Assembly (NCBI GenBank): GCA_024762485.1
Contig: JANTHH010000088.1
Span: 1-10,419, forward strand
Length of the DNA stretch: 10,419 bases
From: Chromatiales bacterium
GTDB lineage: Bacteria; Pseudomonadota; Gammaproteobacteria; Chromatiales; Chromatiaceae
Direction: 5' to 3'
Shown here: positions 1 through 6,567 of the stretch, piece after piece
How the letters are laid out: each line of letters opens with the position of its first letter
How positions within the stretch are numbered: the first letter of the stretch is position 1
Notes under the pieces: generated by a model
The model's input: the letters and a program-made list of their open reading frames with translations, nothing else
What the model was told of the DNA's origin: nothing
Database searches by the model: none
Position numbers and translations under genes: made by a program

Positions 1-2372
1 AAGCGCTTGATCTCCAGCGCGGGGGGCGCCACGCATTCAGCGACATAGATGATCTCCAGCATCAGGCTGCCGGGTTTCAGGCCGGTGCCCTTGACGACCG
101 TCAGCGCCGAACTGCCCTGGGTGTCGGTCTGCAGCATCTCCATCGCCGACATCACCATGGGGTGTTCCCAGGTGAGGAATTCGCGATCCTCGTGTGCCAG
201 TGCATTGTCGCGGTCGAAGGTGACGGTCAGGCCGTCGTCCGGCAGGCCGGGGAAGTGTTCGTGCAGCATGTGGCTGCCCGCGTGCAGCACGGCGGACTGG
301 TTCGGTCCCGGCTCGTGCTCCACGCCGAAGGCATCCCAGTAGCGGGCGATGTAATCGCGCAGCGCCAGGTCCGCGTCCTCGTGCTGGATCGCCTCGACCA
401 GCCTGGCGGAGACCTCGGGGCGATGGGAGTGCAGCTCCAGCAGCCGGTCCCTGCCGGCCTCCAGCGCCTGGTTCAGCTCGGCACTGCGCCGGGCGGCGCG
501 TTCGATCAGGTCGTCGAGGCCGCCCGGGTCGGCGAGGGTTTCAAGCAGGTCCCCGTGCAGTTCCTCGTACACGGCGCTGGCGGCGGGGCAGACCTGTTCG
601 AAGGCATCGAGGCCCTCGGCATACCAGCGGTAGAGTACCTGGCCGGCACTGGATTCGAGGTAGGGCACGTGGATGCAGACGGTCTCGGTCTGGCCGATCC
701 GGTCGAGCCGGCCGATACGCTGTTCCAGCAGGTCCGGCTCCAGTGGCAGGTCGAACAGCACCAGGTGGTGGGCAAACTGGAAATTGCGGCCCTCGCTGCC
801 GATCTCGGAGCAGATGAGCACCTGGGTGCCTTCCTCCGGGTCGGCGAAGTAGGCCGCTGCGCGGTCACGCTCGATGATGGACATGCCCTCGTGGAAGACG
901 GCGGCATGGATCCCTTCGCGCCCGTGCAGGTGTTCACCCAGGGCAACGGCGGTCCCGGCATGCGCACAGATCACCAGCACCTTCTCGGGCCGCAGTTCAC
1001 GCAGCCGGGCGGCGAGCCAGTCCACGCGGGGATCGATGCCGGTCCATCCGGGGCCGAGGTTCTGCTCCGGCGTCAGCTCGGAGACATAGTCCCCGTAGGC
1101 CGTACAGGATGGCAATGGGTAGGCCTGCAGCTGACGCTCGGGGAAGCCCGAGATGGCAGAGCGCGTGTTGCGGAACAGGATGCGTCCGGTGCCATGTCGG
1201 TCCATCAGCCGCGCGATCAGCTGTTGCGGTGTGCCCTCGGCATCCTCGCCCAGCAGTTCATCCAGGAGGCGCTGCTGGCCTTCGTCGAGGGGCCGCCCAT
1301 CGAGCAGGTTCGCGGCCACCTCTGCCAGTGGTGCATAGTTTTTCTCTTCTTCGAGGAAGGCCTGGTAATCGTGGAAGCGATGGGGGTCGAGCAGGTGCAG
1401 CCGCCCGAAGTGGCCCGCCCGACCGAGTTGCTCCGGCGTGGCACTGAGCAGCAGCACGCCGAGGACCTGTTCGGCGAGCCTGGCGATCAGCTGATATTCG
1501 AGGCTGCCGCCTTCCTCGTCCCAGGCCAGGTGATGGGCCTCGTCGACCACCAGCAGGTCCCAGTCAGCGGCCAGTGCGGCCTTGGCGACCTCCGGCGTGC
1601 TGGTGAGGAAGTCCAGGCTGCACAGCACCCGCTGTTCGGTGAGGAAGGGGTTTTCATCCGCCGATTGCTCGAAGCGTTCAAGGTCGAACAGGGAAAAACG
1701 CAGATTGAAGCGACGCAGCATCTCCACCAGCCACTGATGCAGCAGCGTGTCCGGCACCACGATGAGCACCCGCTGCGCCCGCCCGGTGAGCAGCAGGCGA
1801 TGCAGGATGAGGCCGGCCTCGATGGTCTTCCCCAGTCCCACCTCGTCGGCGAGCAGGACGCGGGGGAGCAGGCGCCCGGCGACTTCGGAGGCGATGTACA
1901 GTTGGTGGGGGATCAGGCCCATGCGCGCACCCACCAGTCCGTGGACGGGCAGGGTGGCGAGGCGCGCGCCCTGCAGCCAGGTCTGGTAGCGCAGGGTGAA
2001 CCAGATGTCGCGATCGATACGCCCGCCCAGCAGTTTCTGCTCCGGGCGGTTCAGCCGCATGTGGTCGCTGATGTCCGCCTCGGTCACCAGGTGGCGCTCG
2101 CCATCCATGTCTTCACAGTCGTAGAAGCGCAACCCCCCCTGTTCGTGGACACCGACAACCTGCAGGTCGCGCCCGGCCTGATCCTTCAGCCAGTCGCCTT
2201 CGTTGAAGCTGACCCGGGCGAGGGGCGCCTCGCGTCGACTGTAGATCCGTTCCTCGCCACTGGCTGGAAACCGGATGTGCACGCAGCGCGCATCCTGCTG
2301 GGAGACGGTGCCGACACCCAGTTCGCTTTCGCTCTCGCTGATCCAGCGCTGGCCGGGGAGAAATTCCTGCAT
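1..2372 (-). CDS. rapA: RNA polymerase-associated protein RapA (HepA), Swi2/Snf2 ATPase, C-terminus cut by window edge
   Basis: RapA binds RNA polymerase and uses ATP hydrolysis to recycle polymerase stalled after transcription. About 790 residues are visible, read on the minus strand; E. coli RapA has 968, so the last 150-180 residues lie beyond base 1. The N-terminus (GQRWISESESELG) closely matches E. coli RapA, followed by the Tudor-like N-terminal region (about 1-110). The helicase core follows: Walker A LADEVGLGKTIEAG with K182, VVPDTLLHQWLVEMLRRFNL around 205-225, the DEAHH box at 277-281, LLLSATPEQLG near 310, and motif VI QRIGRLDRIGQ at 551-561 with its arginines. FHEGMSIIERDRAA and CSEIGSEGRNFQFA mark the second RecA lobe. 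The segment between lobes is somewhat shorter than in E. coli. The ATG at 2372 fits the family N-terminus and has AGGA upstream; an in-frame TTG lies 8 codons earlier. No frameshift is seen. It is divergent from the exported-protein gene. Confidence 0.96.
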   Translation of the reverse strand, partial: MQEFLPGQRWISESESELGVGTVSQQDARCVHIRFPASGEERIYSRREAPLARVSFNEGDWLKDQAGRDLQVVGVHEQGGLRFYDCEDMDGERHLVTEADISDHMRLNRPEQKLLGGRIDRDIWFTLRYQTWLQGARLATLPVHGLVGARMGLIPHQLYIASEVAGRLLPRVLLADEVGLGKTIEAGLILHRLLLTGRAQRVLIVVPDTLLHQWLVEMLRRFNLRFSLFDLERFEQSADENPFLTEQRVLCSLDFLTSTPEVAKAALAADWDLLVVDEAHHLAWDEEGGSLEYQLIARLAEQVLGVLLLSATPEQLGRAGHFGRLHLLDPHRFHDYQAFLEEEKNYAPLAEVAANLLDGRPLDEGQQRLLDELLGEDAEGTPQQLIARLMDRHGTGRILFRNTRSAISGFPERQLQAYPLPSCTAYGDYVSELTPEQNLGPGWTGIDPRVDWLAARLRELRPEKVLVICAHAGTAVALGEHLHGREGIHAAVFHEGMSIIERDRAAAYFADPEEGTQVLICSEIGSEGRNFQFAHHLVLFDLPLEPDLLEQRIGRLDRIGQTETVCIHVPYLESSAGQVLYRWYAEGLDAFEQVCPAASAVYEELHGDLLETLADPGGLDDLIERAARRSAELNQALEAGRDRLLELHSHRPEVSARLVEAIQHEDADLALRDYIARYWDAFGVEHEPGPNQSAVLHAGSHMLHEHFPGLPDDGLTVTFDRDNALAHEDREFLTWEHPMVMSAMEMLQTDTQGSSALTVVKGTGLKPGSLMLEIIYVAECVAPPALEIKR

Positions 2373-2610
2373 CTTGCGGTCCTGCTCAATCGCCAAGGGG
2401 GGGCGATTTTACCCTTGTAGAGGTGGTGGTGCAGGAATTTAACGCGGCAACAGCCGGTTATCCGGCCCCGTCGAGGGGGCGATCCCCGTCACAGATCAAG
2501 CGCAACCGGCAGAGTGGGAATTAACCTCGCCAGGGCCTGTGCAACCAGTCACAGCCACCTGCCGGGTTGCCTCCTAGACTGTTGATCAACGACGTTTTAA
2601 CAAGGCCCCG
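2373..2610. other. Divergent intergenic region between rapA and the exported-protein gene
   Basis: This 238-base gap must hold the promoters of both divergent genes. I see no ORF or RNA gene with support. It contains short GC-rich self-complementary stretches: GCCGG/CCGGC arms at 2453-2457 and 2462-2466, and GCCCC/GGGGC around 2465-2480, which could fold in competing ways. A perfect 10-base palindrome, GTTGATCAAC, lies at 2581-2590, about 20 bases before the plus-strand start codon, where an operator could sit. Palindromes of this size are expected about ten times by chance in 10 kb, so position is its only merit. No clear -35/-10 pair was found for the plus-strand gene. Confidence 0.5.
2406..2411 (-). 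promoter_or_regulatory. Possible -10 element for rapA
   Basis: Read on the minus strand the bases are TAAAAT, five of six matches to the sigma-70 -10 consensus, 34 bases upstream of the rapA ATG. No good -35 box is found at 16-18 bases (the best is CTGCAC), so this is a weak candidate based on the -10 alone. Confidence 0.25.
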
Positions 2611-3531
2611 ATGATGAAGAAGATCGCAATTCTGATGATGGCCGCGGGCATGGTGCTGCCCCTGGCGCTGCCCGGGCCGGCACTGGCATCAGCCGCCGAG
2701 ACCTCGATCTGGTACGCGCTGTCGCAACTGGTGAAGCCGACGCGTGAGCGCGTCCGGGAGTCCCATCGTTATGATCGCGCCTATGGACTCACCGGGATCA
2801 CTGACCTGAAGTACCTGTTCTACCGGCCGCAGGGGGTGAAGGAGGTCGTCGGATTTTCACTGATCAACAAGGGCTCCAGGCACATCAATCCGATCGGGAT
2901 GACGAAGCCTGGCGCCTTTCGCAATTTCACTTTTTCGTTTGCCGATCGCGCACGCGAGGATATTTTTCTGTCGGTCAATGACGATGTGAAGATCACCCGC
3001 CGGTACAGCGATGACAACATGTTCCGCGAACTGCACTTCTTCCCGCGCAGGATGATCCCCAGCATCGAGCCGGTCGCGGATGGTCGTCAGCTCAAGGTGA
3101 CATTGCCGACCGGAGAGCCGGTGCTCTTCGATGCCCGCAGCAAGGAGATCAATGGCGGCGTGCTCAGCGAAGAACCGATCGATTTCAACCGCGACCGCCA
3201 CAAGCGCAGAAATCCGGAGATCGTCTACAAGGGCAGGAGCCTGGTGGTCAGTGTCGCCCAGCGTGGCGAGTCTGCCCGGCGGGCCAAGGTGTGGGGGCAG
3301 CGCAAGTATGCCGAGGTGCACTACCCGTCAAAATATGCGCGTGCCTGCCGGATCTCGCCCGAATACATCTGGGATCAATCCTCCAGGAAGGGCGGCGGCG
3401 AGCCGCGCCTGACCATGTTGCACGAGACGGATCATGCCCTGTTCGAGATGATCGAGAAGCGTTGTGGCTGGAACCTGAGTGCCTTGAAACTGGAGGCGGA
3501 GTCCGGGATCAGCGGACTCGCGATGCAGTGA
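2611..3531 (+). CDS. Exported protein of unknown function (306 aa)
   Basis: I cannot assign this to a named family. Residues 1-28 are a clear Sec signal peptide: MMKK, a hydrophobic stretch (IAILMMAAGMVLPLAL), then a helix-breaking PGP and ALASA, with cleavage likely after A26 or A28. The mature protein (about 278 residues) is basic and polar with no further membrane segment, so it is probably periplasmic or secreted. It has no lipobox. Visible features are LPTGEPVLFDARSKEINGGV (about 169-188), an Arg/Lys-rich stretch DRHKRRN, and only two mature-chain cysteines, C246 (ACRISPEYIWD) and C285 (KRCGW), which could form a disulfide. HETDH at 271-275 has the HExxH form of zinc peptidases, but D274 breaks the stricter rule and no third ligand is obvious. 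The start ATG 2611 has AAGG five bases upstream; ATG 2614 directly follows. Codon use resembles its neighbours. It is monocistronic and converges on cheV. Confidence 0.85.
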   Translation: MMKKIAILMMAAGMVLPLALPGPALASAAETSIWYALSQLVKPTRERVRESHRYDRAYGLTGITDLKYLFYRPQGVKEVVGFSLINKGSRHINPIGMTKPGAFRNFTFSFADRAREDIFLSVNDDVKITRRYSDDNMFRELHFFPRRMIPSIEPVADGRQLKVTLPTGEPVLFDARSKEINGGVLSEEPIDFNRDRHKRRNPEIVYKGRSLVVSVAQRGESARRAKVWGQRKYAEVHYPSKYARACRISPEYIWDQSSRKGGGEPRLTMLHETDHALFEMIEKRCGWNLSALKLEAESGISGLAMQ

Positions 3532-3548
3532 GGCCCACCGGGGCCTCA
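3529..3548. terminator. Stop-to-stop inverted repeat between convergent genes, possible bidirectional terminator
   Basis: A perfect 8-bp stem, TGAGGCCC / GGGCCTCA, with loop ACCG, spans exactly from the TGA of the plus-strand gene (3529-3531) to the TGA of cheV (3546-3548 on the minus strand). The stem is GC-rich and stable. Neither side has a U-run, so it does not match a classical intrinsic terminator. It may still block or shield the 3' ends of both transcripts. Confidence 0.5.
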
Positions 3549-4508
3549 GATATGTTCGAGGACGACCTGCGCCAGGTCATCGGCATCGTATTTCTGGATG
3601 AATGCATTTGCGCCGGTCTTTTTCACCATGTCGGCATTGAACTCGCCGCTGATCGAAGAGTGCAGCAGGATATAGAGTGACTCGGTGGCCGGATTCTTGC
3701 GCAGGGCCGAGGTGAACATGTAGCCATCCATCTCGGGCATCTCGATATCGGATACCACCATGGCGAAATGCCGGCTGACATCCACCCCGTCGGCGACCAG
3801 TGCACTGATCAGTTCCAGCGCCGACCTGCCATCTTCCATGGCGATGCAGTCCACCCCGATCTGTTCCAGGGCGAGGGTGATCTGCTTGCGGGCGACACTC
3901 GAATCATCCACCACCAGCACCCGGTGACGAAGTCCGTCGGCACGGCTGGTGATGTCCGACGAGACGGCGGTGTCGGCATTCACCACCTGGTCGAGCACTT
4001 TCTCCACGTCGAGGATCTCGATGATCTCGCCCTCCATCATGGTGACGGCATTGACGAAACTGTTCTTGCCAATACCACCAGGGCGCGGCAGGACATTCTC
4101 CCAGTCGGTATTGACGATGCGCTGCACCTGACCCACGACAAAACCGTGAACCGAGCGGTTGTATTCGGTGATGATGATGTTGCTGTGGTCGAGGTCGCGC
4201 AGCGGCGGCCCGCCGATGGCCTGTGACAGGTCCAGTATCGGCATGGTCATGCCCCGCAGGGTGGCAACCCCCTGGACCAGCGGGTGTGCCCCAGGGATCT
4301 TGGTGATCTCGCTTTCGGGGATGATCTCCTGGACCTTGAAGACGTTGATGCCGAACGGCTGTCTGCCATTGAGCCGGAACAGCAGGAGCTCCAGCCGGGT
4401 GCCCGCGAGTCGATTGGCCTCGAGGACCTGGCCGTTTCTGGAAGGTGATCTGTGAGTCATGGTTTCCGCTGCCACTGTTGACGATGGTCTGAACAGGTTA
4501 TCGGTCAT
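3546..4508 (-). CDS. cheV: Chemotaxis coupling protein CheV (CheW-REC)
   Basis: CheV is a CheW-like adaptor that couples chemoreceptors to CheA and carries a receiver domain that CheA can phosphorylate, adjusting array signalling. The CheW domain occupies about 36-175 (TRLELLLFRLNGRQPFGINVFKVQEII, then LRGMTMPILDL and ILDVEKVLDQVV). The receiver is at about 195-315: acidic pair D201/D202, phosphoacceptor D254 in VVSDIEMPEMDGY, switch serine in LLHSS (284-285) and conserved K306 in FIQKYDADDL, so it looks functional. The length of 320 aa is near the usual 300-320. The start is uncertain: the ATG at 4508 has no Shine-Dalgarno sequence, whereas an in-frame ATG at 4460 has GCGGAA just before it and gives an N-terminus (MTHRSPSRNGQ) closer to other CheV proteins. 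It lies 69 bases after the kinase gene, probably last in the operon. No CheA or chemoreceptor is in the window. Confidence 0.95.
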   Translation of the reverse strand: MTDNLFRPSSTVAAETMTHRSPSRNGQVLEANRLAGTRLELLLFRLNGRQPFGINVFKVQEIIPESEITKIPGAHPLVQGVATLRGMTMPILDLSQAIGGPPLRDLDHSNIIITEYNRSVHGFVVGQVQRIVNTDWENVLPRPGGIGKNSFVNAVTMMEGEIIEILDVEKVLDQVVNADTAVSSDITSRADGLRHRVLVVDDSSVARKQITLALEQIGVDCIAMEDGRSALELISALVADGVDVSRHFAMVVSDIEMPEMDGYMFTSALRKNPATESLYILLHSSISGEFNADMVKKTGANAFIQKYDADDLAQVVLEHI

Positions 4509-4509
4509 G

Positions 4510-4567
4510 AGCGGGAAAGATTGAACCCCCTTGGGGCCCTTGTCTGCCCGTGTGATCAGCGGGAAAG
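4510..4567. repeat. 10-base direct repeat in the kinase-cheV gap
   Basis: AGCGGGAAAG occurs at 4510-4519 and again at 4558-4567, 48 bases apart. The first copy abuts the outer cheV start codon and the second lies just beyond the kinase stop codon. On the coding (minus) strand it reads CTTTCCCGCT. It may be a paired binding site or the trace of a small duplication. No protein is recognised for it. Confidence 0.4.
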
Positions 4568-4577
4568 GTGGCGACGC

Positions 4578-6524
4578 CTAGGCGGGCGCAACGGGGGGGA
4601 GGGTGACATCGAAACGCGTGCCTTCTCCTGGCTTGCTTGTCACCTCGATGGTACCGCCGAGGATGCCGGTGACGATGTTGTAGACGATGTGCAGTCCCAG
4701 CCCGCTGCCGCCCTGGCCAAGGCGGGTAGTGAAGAAGGGATCGAAGACATGTGGCAGGTTTTCACTGTCGATGCCCTTGCCGTCGTCGCTCACGGACAGG
4801 ATGACGGAGCCGTCGTCCGTTGCTGCTGCGGCAACGGTTATATGCCCGGCTGTCTGGGCGTCCATGCCATGGATCAGGGCGTTCATCAGCAGGTTGCTGA
4901 TGACCTGTCCGAGGGGCCCTGGATAACTGTTGAAGTGCAGCCCCGGGGGGATCTCCACCTGCAGGGTGTGGGGAGTCCGCTTGAACTGGTGATACAGCGT
5001 CTCGACCAACTCGTTCACCACCTCGTCGAGCATGAAATCACGTCGCTGGGAGCTGGTCTGGTCGACCGCGACCTGCTTGAAATTACTGATCAGTTCACTG
5101 GCCTTGTGGAGATTGCGGCCGAGCAGGTCGGCGATCTGCAGTGTCTGTTTCAGGAAATCGTCCATGGCGGCCCGTCGCAGGCTACCCTCAGCAATGGCCT
5201 TTTCGAGTTCCTGGGCCTTGTGAGTGAAGGTGGTCGAGACCGTCAGGGCATTGCCCAGCGGTGTGTTCAGCTCGTGGGCGATGCCGGCCACGAGAGAGCC
5301 GAGCGAGGCGAGCTTCTCCGAATGCACCAGTTCGTCCTGGGCGCGTTGCAGGGTTTCGAGGGTCTGCTGCAGATGCTGGTTTGCCTGCTCGAGTTCCTGA
5401 GTGCGCTCCTTCACCCGTTGCTCAAGCTCCTCGTTGAGCCGCTGCATCCGTTCCTCCGCCCGCTTGCGGTCGGAGATATCGCGGACGATGGCGACGAAGC
5501 GCGGGGGATTGCTCTCGGTGAAATACTGGAGAAAGATCTCGACAGGTACACGCCTGCCGTCCTTGCGCTGATGAACCGTCTCGAAGGTCAGTGCCTCCTG
5601 GTCGCCCTGGAGCAGGGGCTGGATGAGAGCAACAAACTGTGCTTCGTCGATATCCGGCTTGATGTCCACCGGCGTCATGTTGAACAGCTCATGTCGTGAA
5701 TAGCCAACCTGGTCCAGCGCACCTCGGTTGACGTAGAAAAAACGGAGATCGTCGGGATGGAACATGAATACCGAATCGAGCGTGCCATCGAGGGTGGCCT
5801 TGAATTGGGTCAGCTCGGACTCGGTGCGTTGCCGCTCGGCGATCATCTCGGTGAACTTGTTCGCCAGCGTTGTGGCTTCGACGCCATTCAGGGGCAGCGC
5901 CGCCGGGTTGACTGACTCGCCCCGGCCGTAGGCCTCCATCTGCTCCGCCAGCATCCCCACCGGCTGGCTGATACGGCGGCTGTAGAAGATGCCCAGAAGT
6001 GAAACGAGCAGGCCCACACCCAGGGCAGTGACAAGGATCTGCAGGCGCTGGGTGCTTATCTGTTGCTTGACGAAGCCGGTGCTCATACCGATCATCACGC
6101 GCGCTTCGAGGTTATCCACCAGGGGCAGACTCAGTTCGAGGATCTCGTCTCCCTGCAGTCTGAGCAGCCTCTCGCTCACTCTGCGGTCGCTGTCCTGCGA
6201 CTCGAAGGCGGATAATTCAGCGGGCAGGCCATCCTGGAAGGTGTCGGCAAAGGGCTGGCCATTGAAATCGGTGACGTAGATGTATTCGATGTCCGGTGCA
6301 TTCTGCACTACCCGTCGCAGGCCATGGATCACGCTGACTTTGTCCTGGTTGAGCAGGTGCGCGGCCTGGGTCTCAGCAAGGGCTGTGGCGATATCACTGC
6401 CACGCCGGACCATCTGTTCCTGCAGGATATCGTCGAAATTCTCCGACTCGATGACGGCGATCACCAGTCCGGCAGTGAGGGCGCTGAACAGGGCGAGCAG
6501 CGCAATACGGACACCGAGGGTCAT
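4578..6524 (-). CDS. Membrane sensor histidine kinase, HAMP-PAS-HisKA-HATPase
   Basis: This two-component sensor autophosphorylates on a histidine and passes the phosphate to a receiver. Two membrane helices (about 6-25 and 161-181) flank a 135-residue extracytoplasmic domain that contains IEYIYVTDFNGQPFADTF, reminiscent of single-Cache sensors. HAMP follows (about 182-236), then a PAS domain (about 239-352) ending in the typical FVAIVRDISDRKRAEERM, a coiled coil (about 353-402) and the dimerisation/phosphotransfer domain with H417 in GIAHELNTPLGNAL. The ATPase has the N box ISNLLMNALIHG (N544, N548), G1 SDDGKGI (579-585), the F box DPFFTT and G2 GGSGLGLH (605-612), so all catalytic elements are present. 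There is no receiver or Hpt domain. The ATG at 6524 is preceded by GTGAGG at good spacing and begins right at the first helix. It starts 43 bases after the phosphodiesterase gene stops. Likely partners are the receivers on either side. The ligand is unknown. Confidence 0.93.
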   Translation of the reverse strand: MTLGVRIALLALFSALTAGLVIAVIESENFDDILQEQMVRRGSDIATALAETQAAHLLNQDKVSVIHGLRRVVQNAPDIEYIYVTDFNGQPFADTFQDGLPAELSAFESQDSDRRVSERLLRLQGDEILELSLPLVDNLEARVMIGMSTGFVKQQISTQRLQILVTALGVGLLVSLLGIFYSRRISQPVGMLAEQMEAYGRGESVNPAALPLNGVEATTLANKFTEMIAERQRTESELTQFKATLDGTLDSVFMFHPDDLRFFYVNRGALDQVGYSRHELFNMTPVDIKPDIDEAQFVALIQPLLQGDQEALTFETVHQRKDGRRVPVEIFLQYFTESNPPRFVAIVRDISDRKRAEERMQRLNEELEQRVKERTQELEQANQHLQQTLETLQRAQDELVHSEKLASLGSLVAGIAHELNTPLGNALTVSTTFTHKAQELEKAIAEGSLRRAAMDDFLKQTLQIADLLGRNLHKASELISNFKQVAVDQTSSQRRDFMLDEVVNELVETLYHQFKRTPHTLQVEIPPGLHFNSYPGPLGQVISNLLMNALIHGMDAQTAGHITVAAAATDDGSVILSVSDDGKGIDSENLPHVFDPFFTTRLGQGGSGLGLHIVYNIVTGILGGTIEVTSKPGEGTRFDVTLPPVAPA

Positions 6525-6567
6525 GCGGCCTCACCCCGGGAGCAGGACTGACAGGTATGTGGTCTCA

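Noticed and set aside
162..2420. A 752-codon open frame on the plus strand opposite rapA
   Set aside because: It is the antisense shadow of a GC-rich gene. The minus-strand product is unmistakably RapA with all helicase motifs, while the plus-strand translation is low-complexity V/G/Q/H-rich with no recognisable domain.
2857..3321. A 154-codon minus-strand frame opposite the exported-protein gene
   Set aside because: The plus-strand frame has a clear signal peptide and ribosome-binding site; the minus frame has neither and lies entirely inside it.
4521..5699. A 392-codon open frame on the plus strand opposite the kinase
   Set aside because: It lies antisense to the HATPase, DHp and PAS-encoding region of an intact kinase, and its composition is typical of a shadow frame.
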